31,646 bases of DNA from JBDZVM01 sp040255675. Its GTDB lineage: Bacteria > Actinomycetota > Actinomycetes > Acidothermales > Acidothermaceae. Below, in pieces: positions 15,876 to 24,193 of this stretch. The position numbers and the translations under genes were made by a program. The stretch is from contig JBDZVM010000042.1 of NCBI GenBank assembly GCA_040255675.1, positions 1 to 31,646 on the forward strand, given 5' to 3'. Numbering within the stretch: position 1 is the stretch's first letter; every line of letters starts with the position of its first letter. The notes beneath the pieces are model-generated. The model had not been told where the DNA came from, did not search any database, and was given only the letters and a program-made list of their open reading frames with translations.

Positions 15876-17114
15876 TCACGATGGGCACGATGGTAGGCGA
15901 TCAGCGGCCCGCGCGAGCAGGCAGACGGCCACAATGCCGCAAAGTCCGGCCACCACGATGGTGATCCGGAGCGGCAGCAACTCGGCGAGCCCGCCCCACA
16001 CGGCGAAGCCGACGCCTTGCAGCACCATCAACCCGGCCTGGTCGACGGCCAGCGCACGGGCTCGCAGCGTCTCGGGAACGGTCTCGAGCAACACCTTGTC
16101 GAGGCCGAGCGCATGGCAGTATCCGAAACCCACGAGCACCAGTAACGCGACGGCCACCGGCAGTCTCGGCATGACGATGAATCCGAGGAGCGGCAACTGG
16201 TTGAGCAGGCCACCTGGCACGATCAGCCGGCGTTGCGCCGTCCCGCTCAAAAACCGGCCGCCGATCAAATCGGCCAACACCATCGCGGCCGGCACCGCGC
16301 ACAAGAACACACCAAGCGCCGACGCCGATTCGTCGATCGCGTGAATATAGGCGGCGGCGAGCGCTTCCGGCGCGAGCGCGCACGTCGGCATCAGCCAGCG
16401 AAACAGCAACACCCGGCGCGTGCTGGAGTGTGTCAACACAGCGCGCACCCCGTGCAGCGAATCGCGAAGCAGCGAACCGCCGGCTGGGGTCGCCGGTGGC
16501 CGGGGTTTGATCCCGAATCGGACGACGAGAGCGGACGTCGCGAAGCTCGCCGCGTCGATCGCCAACGCGAACCGCGCGCCGAGGGCCGCGACGAGCAGGC
16601 CCCCGACGCCGAAACCGATCACTTGGGCGCCTTGAGCGACCATGCGCATCGTCGCTTGGCCGAGCACGTAACGCTGGCCATGGCCCAAGACGTCCGGCAT
16701 AATCGCCGATCTCGTGCCGCCAAAGATCGGCGCGATCAAACCCCCGGCGAAGATAAGCGCTAGCAGCGCGAAAATCGGCAGCCCAGGCAGCGTCATGACG
16801 GCGAAAACCGCCGCGCTGCAAAGGTTGCAGATCACCATGACCCGCCGGGCGGGCATGCGGTCGACGACGCCCGAAAGCAAGGTGCCGCCAATCAGAAACG
16901 GCAGAAAGCCGATTGTGAACGTGAGAGCGGCGAGGAAGGTCGAGCCGGTGCGGGCGTAGATCAGCAGGGTGAGGGCAAGATCGGCGACGATCGTGCCGAG
17001 CATCGACACCACGTGCGCGCTGAACAACGCCGAAAACTCGCGCTGGGCGAAAAGATTCCGGTACGTCGCTCGGCTCGCGCTCGCCGAAGCCGGCGCGTCG
17101 CTGGTCGCTGTCAC
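15876..17114 (-). CDS. MFS transporter (MFS_3-like exporter)
   Basis: A 412-residue major-facilitator protein with about 12 helices. The motif-A-like loop SGVVDRMPARRVMVICNL follows helix 2. The N-terminus (NLFAQREFSALFSAHVVSML) is characteristic of the MFS_3/enterobactin-exporter-like group that often travels with a divergent DUF5937 ArsR regulator. It is divergent from that regulator with a 78-bp spacer containing a perfect palindrome. Substrate unknown; export of a small toxic or secondary metabolite is inferred from group and context. The LacI gene starts 34 bp after its stop. Confidence 0.92.
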   Translation of the reverse strand: MTATSDAPASASASRATYRNLFAQREFSALFSAHVVSMLGTIVADLALTLLIYARTGSTFLAALTFTIGFLPFLIGGTLLSGVVDRMPARRVMVICNLCSAAVFAVMTLPGLPIFALLALIFAGGLIAPIFGGTRSAIMPDVLGHGQRYVLGQATMRMVAQGAQVIGFGVGGLLVAALGARFALAIDAASFATSALVVRFGIKPRPPATPAGGSLLRDSLHGVRAVLTHSSTRRVLLFRWLMPTCALAPEALAAAYIHAIDESASALGVFLCAVPAAMVLADLIGGRFLSGTAQRRLIVPGGLLNQLPLLGFIVMPRLPVAVALLVLVGFGYCHALGLDKVLLETVPETLRARALAVDQAGLMVLQGVGFAVWGGLAELLPLRITIVVAGLCGIVAVCLLARAADRLPSCPS

Positions 17115-17151
17115 GGGCCGAACTGTGCGCCACGCTCATGCGCCATACCAT

Positions 17152-17173
17152 CGATTCGGGTATCTCCGAATCG
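17152..17173. promoter_or_regulatory. Palindromic operator between the MFS exporter and its ArsR-type regulator
   Basis: CGATTCGG-GTATCT-CCGAATCG is a perfect 8-bp-arm palindrome in the 78-bp divergent spacer, 19 bp before the regulator's ATG and 37 bp from the exporter start. It is placed to control both promoters. Binding by the adjacent DUF5937/ArsR protein is inferred. Confidence 0.7.
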
Positions 17174-17192
17174 GCGAGATCGGCTGGGCACT

Positions 17193-18182
17193 ATGTACGA
17201 CTTCGCGTTCGGCGCCGATGACATGGCGCGAGTGCGCTTCGCCGTGTCGCCCTTGTGGGAGGTCGCGCAAGCCGTTCGGTGCCTGATCGACGCGCGCCAG
17301 CTGGCGTATCACCTGCCCTGGTTCGACGCCGTCCGCCCCGCACTCGCGAAGCTCGACCTTGCGCCGCTGCTCGCCGTCCAACCCGTGCGCGGTTACACAC
17401 CCGACCTCATTTCACCGCCACCACGACATGCCCGGACGACGATCGAGGCGCAGCTTGCGCAGTTGCGCGCCACCCCGCCGTCCAGGGTGAAAGAAGAACT
17501 CGAACGGGCGATGGCCGAACGAGGCGGGCAACCGGTGCCCGCTGAGCTGGCAGACCTGGCCCGTGACCCGGTCGCGGCTCGCGAACGGTTGGCCGACGTG
17601 CTGGAAGAGTGCTGGCATCAGCTCGTCGAGCCGCACTGGCCGAGGATCAAGGCGTTGCTCGAGGCGGACGTCGTGCACCACGCGAAGGTATTGGCGGACG
17701 CCGGGCTCGACCGGCTGTTTCCGGCGCTGTCGGCCGCGGTGATCTGGTCGAACCCGGTCTTGCGGGTAGCGTCAGGAGGCCCCACGAAATACCGTGTGAC
17801 CCTTTCCGGCAGCGGAATTGTCTTGCAGCCGAGCGCTTTCTCGTGGCCGCTCACGCTCGTGGTCGCCGACAGCGACGATGTCGCGACGATCGTCTATCCG
17901 GCGCGGGGAATTGCGGCCTTGTGGCAACCGGTCGAGACCGAAACGTCGGCGGCGTTGCGGGTGTTATTGGGTCGAACGCGCGCGATGTTGTTGACGTCGC
18001 TGCGCGAACCGGCGTCGACGACGACGCTGGCACACCGGCACGGGTACTCGCCCGCCACCGTGTCAGGGCATCTGTCCGCCTTGCGAGGCGCCCGATTGGT
18101 CACGCGAGCCAGGCGCGGTCGCGACGTGCTTTATTCGACGTCCGCATTGGGAGAGGCGTTGTTGTCGGCCCGCCTCGACTGA
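17193..18182 (+). CDS. ArsR-family regulator with DUF5937 N-terminal domain
   Basis: A 329-residue protein. The first ~240 residues match the DUF5937 pattern: starts MYDFAFGADDMARVRFAVSP, with LWEVAQAVR, then a long helical part and the PSAFSWPLTLVV strand. A C-terminal winged helix follows at about 265-325, with TTTLAHRHGYSPATVSGHLS as recognition region and RRGRDVLYSTSALGEALL as wing and end. Proteins of this design are metal-independent ArsR relatives that usually regulate a neighbouring MFS exporter. The ATG at 17193 is chosen because homologues begin with this sequence; the frame is open 180 bp further left into the exporter gene, antisense to it. Its end overlaps the convergent Fur gene by 52 bp. 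Confidence 0.92.
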   Translation: MYDFAFGADDMARVRFAVSPLWEVAQAVRCLIDARQLAYHLPWFDAVRPALAKLDLAPLLAVQPVRGYTPDLISPPPRHARTTIEAQLAQLRATPPSRVKEELERAMAERGGQPVPAELADLARDPVAARERLADVLEECWHQLVEPHWPRIKALLEADVVHHAKVLADAGLDRLFPALSAAVIWSNPVLRVASGGPTKYRVTLSGSGIVLQPSAFSWPLTLVVADSDDVATIVYPARGIAALWQPVETETSAALRVLLGRTRAMLLTSLREPASTTTLAHRHGYSPATVSGHLSALRGARLVTRARRGRDVLYSTSALGEALLSARLD

Positions 18183-18595
18183 TCGGCGGCGCACGCCGGA
18201 CACGTGCCGACTACCTCGATGGTGTGTGACACGTCGACGAAGCCGGCTTGGGCGGCGACTGTTTCGGCCCATCGCTCGACAGCGGAACCAGCCACTTCGA
18301 CCGTGCGCCCGCAAACCCGGCACAACAGGTGGTGGTGATGGCCGCTGGTGCCACAGCGGCGGTACAACGTCTCGCCCTCGGCGGAGCGCACAGTGTCTAC
18401 TAGACCGGCGTCGGCCAGCGCACGCAGCTGGTTGTAGACCGTGGTGAGCCCGACCCGCTCGCCGCTCGCGCGCAACGCCTCGTGCAGCTCCTGCGCGCTG
18501 CGAAATTCGCGTGACTCGTCGATCGCCGCGGCGAGCGCGCGCTTTTGGCGCGTCGAACGGCCCCTCGACGTGTCCGCGGACGTCTTTGAGCTCAT
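18131..18595 (-). CDS. Fur-family metal-responsive repressor (Zur-like)
   Basis: A 154-residue Fur-family protein. The winged helix is at about 14-80, with FRSAQELHEALRASGERVGL and TTVYNQLRALADAGLVD containing the recognition helix. The dimerization domain holds the metal-binding run GHHHHLLC (86-92) and two CxxC pairs (C92/C95 and C132/C135) for the structural zinc. It would repress metal-uptake genes when its metal is plentiful. The divergent metal ABC operon 99 bp away makes Zur (zinc) the best guess, but the sequence alone does not separate Zn from Mn or Fe sensing. The ATG at 18595 fits the family length; the frame stays open beyond it, antisense to the binding-protein gene. The 3' end overlaps the ArsR gene. 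Confidence 0.9.
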   Translation of the reverse strand: MSSKTSADTSRGRSTRQKRALAAAIDESREFRSAQELHEALRASGERVGLTTVYNQLRALADAGLVDTVRSAEGETLYRRCGTSGHHHHLLCRVCGRTVEVAGSAVERWAETVAAQAGFVDVSHTIEVVGTCPACAADQSRRADNNASPNADVE

Positions 18596-18694
18596 GACGG
18601 CCACAGGGTAACCCACCAGGCCTTGTCGATAACGGCAACCATAACCGATAGTGTAACTTGGAACGGTTCCCGATAAGGCCGCGAGGGGAAGCGA

Positions 18695-19624
18695 ATGAGA
18701 CGAACGCCAGTCGCGCTGCTCACGACGTCGGCGCTCATCGGCGCTCTCGTCGCGACCGGCTGCGCGACGACGGCGCCGGGTGCTCGCGCGAACGCGAAGC
18801 TGATCGTGGTGGCCGCCGAGAACATGTGGGGTTCGATCGCGAAGCAACTGGGTGGTGAACAGGTCGAGGTCGTGAGCCTGGTCGACAATCCCGCGACCGA
18901 CCCGCACGACTACGAGCCGACGGCGTCCGACGCGAGGGCGGTCGCGATGGCCGGGCTCGTCATCGTCAACGGCGCCGGCTACGACACGTGGGCGAGCAAG
19001 CTCCTCGCCGCCAACCCGGTCAGCCACCGGCAAGTGATCGACGTCGCGAAGCTCACCGGCGCCGCGCGTGGAGCGAACCCGCACCTTTGGTACAACCCGT
19101 CCGACGTCCACGCCACCGTCGAGGCGATCAGCGTTGCCCTCGCGAAAGCCGATCACAGCGCTGCCGCCTATTTCAGCGCGCGGCGCGCGGCCTTCGAACA
19201 TTCCGACCTGGCGGCTTACGATTCGCTGATCGCGAATATCAAGGCACGGTTTGCCGGCACGCCAATCGGCGTGTCTGAAAGCGTCTTCGCGATGCTGGCG
19301 CAGGCGCTGGGGTTGAAAGTCCTGACCCCGCCGAGTTTTCAGCGCGCTATCAGCGAAGGCACCGATCCCACCGCGACCGACAAAGCGACGATCGATCGGC
19401 AGATCAAACAACGAAAGATCAAGGTGTTCGTCTACAACTCGCAAAACGCGACGCCTGACGTGCGAACGCAAGTGTCTGCCGCGAAGGCGGCCGGCGTGCC
19501 AGTCGTGACAGTCACCGAGATGCCGACGCCGTCGTCCGCCACGTTCACGGAGTGGCAAATCGCGCAGTTGCATGCGCTTATCGACGCACTCGAGAAGGGC
19601 ACCGACACATGGCGAGCGAGATAG
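18695..19624 (+). CDS. Metal ABC transporter substrate-binding lipoprotein (ZnuA/TroA-like)
   Basis: A 309-residue cluster A-I binding protein. The signal peptide ends in the lipobox VATGC, with the lipidated Cys near residue 26. Candidate metal ligands are the His in DPHDYE (near 73), the His in NPHLWYNP (near 131) and a Glu in GVSESVFA (near 193), where ZnuA usually has His. The last acidic ligand is probably in VTEMPTP (near 275). There is no His-rich loop. The His/His/Glu/acidic set leaves both Zn and Mn possible; the Fur/Zur neighbour favours Zn. The start has AGGGGAAG just upstream. Its last 16 bp overlap the ATPase gene. Confidence 0.93.
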   Translation: MRRTPVALLTTSALIGALVATGCATTAPGARANAKLIVVAAENMWGSIAKQLGGEQVEVVSLVDNPATDPHDYEPTASDARAVAMAGLVIVNGAGYDTWASKLLAANPVSHRQVIDVAKLTGAARGANPHLWYNPSDVHATVEAISVALAKADHSAAAYFSARRAAFEHSDLAAYDSLIANIKARFAGTPIGVSESVFAMLAQALGLKVLTPPSFQRAISEGTDPTATDKATIDRQIKQRKIKVFVYNSQNATPDVRTQVSAAKAAGVPVVTVTEMPTPSSATFTEWQIAQLHALIDALEKGTDTWRAR

Positions 19625-20439
19625 CCGTTCGGCTGCGTGGCGCGAGCGCGCGCGCCGGAGATCGCACGCTGTGGCACGGCGTCGACGTCGACGTGCCCCG
19701 AGGGCAATTCGTCGCGATCCTCGGCCCGAACGGCGTCGGAAAGTCGACGCTGCTAAAGGTTTTGCTTGGCCTTCATCCGCTGGCAGCCGGCGAGGCGCTT
19801 GTCTTGGGCGACGCCCCCGGAGGGGCGAACCGCGAGATCGGGTACTTACCGCAGCGCCGCAATTTCGACGCCTCCGCGCGTGTGCGCGGCGTCGACGTCG
19901 TCCGGCTCGGGCTCGACGGCGACCGCTGGGGCTTCTCCTGGCCGTGGAGTGCCGGAGGCCGCCAGGCCCGGCAGCGGGTCGCGCACGTCGTCGATCTGGT
20001 CGGCGCCTCGGGTTACGCGCATCGGCCTGTCGGGCAGGTCTCGGGCGGCGAGCAACAGCGGTTGCTCATCGGGCAGGCGCTCGTGCGGCAGCCGCGCATG
20101 TTGATGCTCGACGAACCGCTCGACAGCCTCGACCTGCCCAATCAAAGCGCAATTGCCTCGCTCATAAGAGAAATCTGCGTGACCGAAGGCGTCACCGTGC
20201 TCATGGTCGCGCACGACGTGAACCCCATCTTGCCGTACCTCGACCAGGTGATGTACCTCGCCGGAGGCGGCGCTGTGTGCGGTTCGCCGTCCGAGGTCAT
20301 CACGTCGGCGAACCTGAGCAGGCTGTACCAAGCGCCGGTCGAGGTCGTGCGCACCTCCGACGGCCGGCTCGTCGTCATCGGCCAACCCGAAGCCCCAGCG
20401 CATCACGCCGACCGCCATACCGGGCAGCTCGTACAATGA
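19609..20439 (+). CDS. Metal ABC transporter ATP-binding protein (ZnuC-like)
   Basis: A 276-residue ATPase. Walker A GPNGVGKST is at 39-47, signature VSGGEQQ at 144-150, Walker B and DEPLDSLD at 168-175, and the switch His in VLMVAHDVNP near 206. IGYLPQRRNFDASARVRGVDVV is the Q-loop region typical of zinc/manganese uptake ATPases. The ATG at 19609 lies inside the end of the binding-protein gene, with GAAGG eight bases upstream; the frame is open further left but that part is antisense-like noise. The stop overlaps the next start as ATGA. Confidence 0.93.
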   Translation: MASEIAVRLRGASARAGDRTLWHGVDVDVPRGQFVAILGPNGVGKSTLLKVLLGLHPLAAGEALVLGDAPGGANREIGYLPQRRNFDASARVRGVDVVRLGLDGDRWGFSWPWSAGGRQARQRVAHVVDLVGASGYAHRPVGQVSGGEQQRLLIGQALVRQPRMLMLDEPLDSLDLPNQSAIASLIREICVTEGVTVLMVAHDVNPILPYLDQVMYLAGGGAVCGSPSEVITSANLSRLYQAPVEVVRTSDGRLVVIGQPEAPAHHADRHTGQLVQ

Positions 20440-21347
20440 GCGATTTTGTCGTGCTGGCAAGCACTTTGCCGAATCCGCCATGGTCGTGGAACCTCATCAG
20501 CAACGTGCGAGACATGTTTTCGTTTCCGTTCATGGTGAACGCGTTTCGCGCCGGATCGATAGTGGCGGTCGTCGCGGGCGTCGTCGGCTGGTTCATGGTG
20601 CTACGCAAGCAGACGTTCGCCGGTCACACCGTTGCCGTGGCCGCATTTCCGGGCGCGGCCGCGGCGACTTTGCTCGGCATCAGCGCCACAATCGGCTATT
20701 TCACCTTCGCGCTGGCTGCCGCCATTGTTATCGCCGTCGCCGCTCGGCCGCGCGGCGGTTTGTTCTCGGAAGAATCAGCCGTCATCGGCACGGTGCAGGC
20801 GTTCGTTCTCGCGCTCGGCTTCATGTTCGCCTATCTATACAAGGGGTTTCTCAACAGCGTCAACGCTCCGTTGTTCGGCAGCTCATTCGCGATCACGAAC
20901 GCGCAAGTCGTCACGCTGGCGTTGGTGGGTCTGGCTGTCGTGCTGGTGCTCGCGGCCGTGGGCCGGCCGCTCCTGTTCAGTTCGATCGACACCGACGTCG
21001 CCGCCGCGCGGGGTGTCGACGTCCGCCGACTCGACGTCGTGTTCTTGCTTCTATTGGGCGCCGCCGCCGCCGAGGCCAGCCAAATCGTCGGAGCGCTGCT
21101 CGTCTTCGCGCTGCTCGTCATGCCAGCCGCGACCGCGCACCGGCTGACGGCGCGGCCGGCACGCAGTATCGGGCTGACAATCGTGATTGCGCTACTCGCC
21201 ACCTGGGGCGGCCTGACGCTGGCCTACTACCAGTCTTACCCGCTCGGATTTTGCATCAGCAGCTTCTCGTTCGGCGCATACCTGCTCACGTACGTGCCCG
21301 TCGCGCCGCGTGCGCGCCGGCCCGTCGTCGCGGCGGCACACTCATGA
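20436..21347 (+). CDS. Metal ABC transporter permease (ZnuB-like), first copy
   Basis: A 303-residue permease with about eight or nine helices. FMVNAFRAGSIVAVVAGVVG and VVGWFMVLRKQTFAGHTVA are the N-terminal pattern of the ABC-3 family. The late AAAAEASQIVGALLVFALLV and MPAATAHRLTARPARS motifs are the channel-lining and coupling segments. ATG overlaps the upstream stop (ATGA) and the TGA overlaps the next ATG. It is related to the following gene, so the translocator is probably a heterodimer of two ZnuB paralogues. Confidence 0.92.
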   Translation: MSDFVVLASTLPNPPWSWNLISNVRDMFSFPFMVNAFRAGSIVAVVAGVVGWFMVLRKQTFAGHTVAVAAFPGAAAATLLGISATIGYFTFALAAAIVIAVAARPRGGLFSEESAVIGTVQAFVLALGFMFAYLYKGFLNSVNAPLFGSSFAITNAQVVTLALVGLAVVLVLAAVGRPLLFSSIDTDVAAARGVDVRRLDVVFLLLLGAAAAEASQIVGALLVFALLVMPAATAHRLTARPARSIGLTIVIALLATWGGLTLAYYQSYPLGFCISSFSFGAYLLTYVPVAPRARRPVVAAAHS

Positions 21348-22216
21348 GCAACCTGTTCGCGCAACCGTTCATGCAACACGCGCTTCTCGCGGGAACCTTC
21401 ATCGCGTTGGCGTCGGGAGTCGTCGGCTGGTTTCTGGTGCTCCGTACCCAGGTGTTCAGCGGCGACGCGCTCGGCCACGTCGCCTACACCGGGGCGCTTG
21501 GCGCGCTGGCGTTTTCGGTGAGCCCGCAAGCAGGATTGTTGATTGCCACCGTCGTCACAGCCGTGGCAATCGCGTCGCTCGGATCGACCCGCGCCGACGA
21601 CGTCGTCATCGGCTCGACATTCGCGTGGATTCTCGGTCTCGGTTCGTTCTTCCTCATGCTCTACACCACGAGAAAAAGCGGCGGCAACAGTACCGCGAAC
21701 GTCACCTACCTGTTCGGTTCAATCTTCGGAATCTCTTTCTCGCAAGCACTTGTCGCCGCGAGCGTCGGGCTCGGCGTCTGCCTCGTCATGGCGCTCATCG
21801 CGCGGCCGTTGCTGTTCGCCAGCATCGACGAAGCGGTTGCCGCCGCGCGAGGCGTGCCAGTGCGCGTTCTAGGGATCGCGTTTCTCGCGCTCGTCGGAGT
21901 CGTGTGCGCCGAGTCGGTGCAAGCGGTGGGGGGGTTGCTGTTTCTCGGCCTCATCGCCGCGCCCGCCGGTGCCGCGCACCGCCTCACCACGCGACCGATC
22001 GCCGGCGTATTGCTGTGCGCCGGAATTGCCGTCGCTTCGATGTGGGCGGGGCTGGCGTTCAGCTATTACGTGCCCGGCACGCCGCCGAGCTTCGCCATCA
22101 TCACGGCCGCCGCGCTGGCATATTTGTTCGCCGCCACCTTCCGCCCGCGTGTCATCGTGCACCGCCGGGCTGCCGCTTTCCGAACCCGACCGGGCGAGGC
22201 TCACATTCCGTCTTGA
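21344..22216 (+). CDS. Metal ABC transporter permease (ZnuB-like), second copy
   Basis: A 290-residue ABC-3 family permease with about eight helices, clearly paralogous to the gene before it. VVGWFLVLRTQVFSGDALGH near residue 27 parallels VVGWFMVLRKQTFAGHTVA of the first copy, and FLGLIAAPAGAAHRLTTRP parallels its MPAATAHRLTARP. ATG overlaps the previous stop as ATGA. The C-terminal tail past the last helix is Arg-rich and cytoplasmic. It completes a four-gene uptake system of binding protein, ATPase and two permeases. Confidence 0.92.
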   Translation: MSNLFAQPFMQHALLAGTFIALASGVVGWFLVLRTQVFSGDALGHVAYTGALGALAFSVSPQAGLLIATVVTAVAIASLGSTRADDVVIGSTFAWILGLGSFFLMLYTTRKSGGNSTANVTYLFGSIFGISFSQALVAASVGLGVCLVMALIARPLLFASIDEAVAAARGVPVRVLGIAFLALVGVVCAESVQAVGGLLFLGLIAAPAGAAHRLTTRPIAGVLLCAGIAVASMWAGLAFSYYVPGTPPSFAIITAAALAYLFAATFRPRVIVHRRAAAFRTRPGEAHIPS

Positions 22217-22255
22217 TCGGCCGACTAGGAGCACGTCCGCCGTCAAGGGAGCACC

Positions 22256-23950
22256 GTGTCCGCCGAGCCAATCAATGAGCTGCCCGAAAGGCGCCGCCTC
22301 GGCGACGTCCTCGTCGAACGTGATCTGATCACGCTTGACCAGCTCAACCAGGCACTCGACGTGCAACGACAGCAGACAGGCAAGAGCCGTAAACGGCTCG
22401 GCCAAGTGATCGTCGACATGGGTTTTTTGACCGAGCGGCAGATCGCCGAAGCGCTCGCCGAACTGCTCGCGCTCGAACTCGTCGACGGCGGCGATCTGGC
22501 CGTGCCGCTCGAGGTCGCCCGGTTGCTCCCGCGCCAAGTCGCCGAACGCGCGCACGTGCTGGTGCTCGGCCGCACCACCGACGGCCTTCGTGTCGCCACC
22601 GCCGACCCGACGAACGTGGTCGCGTTGGACGACGTCCGCGCCTACACCGGCTCGAACTCGCTATCGATCGTCGTGGCGACGGAGTCGATGATTCAAGAGC
22701 AGATCGCCCGCATTTACGCGATGGCCGAAGACTCCAAGGCCGCTGGCGCCGCAACGAGCGCGGTCGAAGACGCGATGCTCGTCAAAGCCGCCGATCAAGC
22801 GCCGACCGTACAACTCGTGAATCAAATTCTTTCTGACGCCGTCAGGCTCGGCGCGAGCGACGTGCATGTCGAGCAGCAGCATGACGGCGTGTGGGTCAGG
22901 ATGCGCATCGACGGAGTGCTGCGCGACATCACCCGGGTGCCGAAAGGCGCCGCGCCCGCTCTGGTCAGCCGGCTCAAAATCGTGTCGGCGATGGATATCG
23001 CCGAGCGCCGGTTACCCCAAGACGGCCGCATGAAATTCGCCGCTAACGGCATCGCGGTCGACGCGCGCGTCAGCACGATGCCCGCCGTACACGGCGAAAA
23101 GGTGGTCATTCGCATCCTTCCGGACGCCGAAAAGATCACCTCGCTCGAGGGCCTCGGCATGGAACCGCTGCAACTGAAAGAACTCGTTGCTGCCGCGTCG
23201 TCCGCTCAAGGTTTGATTTTGATTACCGGTCCCACGGGTTCGGGCAAGACGAACACGTTGTATTCGCTGCTGTCGCAGTTTTCTGACCGCACGAAGAATG
23301 TGACGACACTCGAAGACCCGGTGGAGATTCAGCTCCCGGGAATTACGCAAGTACAGATTAACGATCGCGCCGGGCTCACGTTCGCCCGCGGTTTGCGCTC
23401 GATGCTTCGACAAGACCCTGACGTCGTGCTCGTCGGCGAGGTGCGAGACCTCGAAACCGCAAAGCTCGCGCTCGAAGCGTCGCTCACGGGCCATCTGGTG
23501 CTGACCACGTTGCACACGAACAACGCGGCGGCCGCGTTGACCCGGCTCGTCGAAATGGGCGCGGAACCGTTCCTCGTGGCGTCGTCGCTCTCGCTCGTGG
23601 TGGCACAGCGTTTGGTACGTGTGCCGTGCAAGTCGTGCGCGCAGCCGTACCTGCCGCCCGCTGATCTGCTTGCCCGGCTTGGCGTACCCGTCGGCGGGCT
23701 CGAAGGCGCGACGCCTCGGCGCGGTCTCGGCTGCACCGAGTGCAACCAGTCCGGATATCGCGGAAGAGTCGGCGTTTTCGAGGTTCTGCCGGTTACGCCG
23801 CAGCTTCGTGAAACGGTGTTGCGGGAGCCTACTGAGAACGCGGTAACTCGTGAGGCCGTCGCCCACGGCGTCATGTCGCTGCGCGACGCGGCACTGACGA
23901 AGGCCTGGCGAGGCGAGACGACCTTCGAAGAAGTCGCCCGGGTGTCGTAA
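22256..23950 (+). CDS. GspE/PilB-type secretion or type IV pilus assembly ATPase
   Basis: A 564-residue hexameric ATPase of the GspE/PilB family. The MshEN-type N-terminal domain (about 10-155) includes LGQVIVDMGFLTERQIAEAL. The core follows: Walker A GPTGSGKT near 325-332, an Asp box after VTTLEDPVEIQLPG, Walker B DPDVVLVGEVRD near 387, and the His box GHLVLTTLHTNN near 411. Two CxxC pairs (CKSCAQPY near 458 and CTECNQSGYRG near 492) form the zinc knuckle of PilB/GspE. All catalytic elements look intact. The GTG start has AGGGAG just upstream. It follows the second metal permease by 39 bp, so read-through is possible. No PilC, PilT, prepilin peptidase or pilin gene is present nearby, so it is an orphan here. 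Confidence 0.93.
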   Translation: MSAEPINELPERRRLGDVLVERDLITLDQLNQALDVQRQQTGKSRKRLGQVIVDMGFLTERQIAEALAELLALELVDGGDLAVPLEVARLLPRQVAERAHVLVLGRTTDGLRVATADPTNVVALDDVRAYTGSNSLSIVVATESMIQEQIARIYAMAEDSKAAGAATSAVEDAMLVKAADQAPTVQLVNQILSDAVRLGASDVHVEQQHDGVWVRMRIDGVLRDITRVPKGAAPALVSRLKIVSAMDIAERRLPQDGRMKFAANGIAVDARVSTMPAVHGEKVVIRILPDAEKITSLEGLGMEPLQLKELVAAASSAQGLILITGPTGSGKTNTLYSLLSQFSDRTKNVTTLEDPVEIQLPGITQVQINDRAGLTFARGLRSMLRQDPDVVLVGEVRDLETAKLALEASLTGHLVLTTLHTNNAAAALTRLVEMGAEPFLVASSLSLVVAQRLVRVPCKSCAQPYLPPADLLARLGVPVGGLEGATPRRGLGCTECNQSGYRGRVGVFEVLPVTPQLRETVLREPTENAVTREAVAHGVMSLRDAALTKAWRGETTFEEVARVS

Positions 23951-23971
23951 ACCCGTGCGGGCGTGCGAGTC

Positions 23972-23989
23972 GATCACGTAAACGTGATC
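23972..23989. promoter_or_regulatory. Palindrome after the GspE gene
   Basis: GATCACGT-AA-ACGTGATC is a perfect 8-bp-arm inverted repeat with a 2-nt centre, 21 bp after the stop. A 2-nt loop makes it a poor hairpin, so a protein-binding palindrome is more likely than a terminator. It shares CGTGATCAC with the inverted repeat at 107-160. Confidence 0.45.
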
Positions 23990-23996
23990 ACCATGC

Positions 23997-24046
23997 CCGA
24001 GGACAGGCCAGGACGCCTCTCCTCGGGGGTCTTAGCCTGTCCTCGG
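23997..24046. terminator. Terminator-like inverted repeat after the GspE gene
   Basis: A perfect 12-bp stem (CCGAGGACAGGC at 23997-24008 with its complement at 24035-24046) encloses 26 nt that can form a smaller stem. It lies 46 bp after the GspE stop and before the SDR gene. The arms have no T-tract. Confidence 0.6.
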
Positions 24047-24193
24047 CCCCGCGTGGCCCGAGAAACCCGCTGAAACCTTGCTTACCGAAGCCAGCCGAGA
24101 AAGTGACGCCGGACGGCGCTCGCGCGCACCCGTGCATGCCCGCCGCGTCATCAGGGCATGGGATCCGTTGCCGACCAGCGGAAGGGTGGAATC

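Noticed and set aside
18596..18694. Zur box between the Fur gene and the metal operon
   Set aside because: The spacer contains direct repeats of ATAAC but I could not find a convincing palindrome of the known actinobacterial Zur type.
18596..19573. N-terminal extension of the Fur gene across the binding-protein gene
   Set aside because: The open frame is antisense to the lipoprotein gene; the Fur fold and normal length fit the ATG at 18595.
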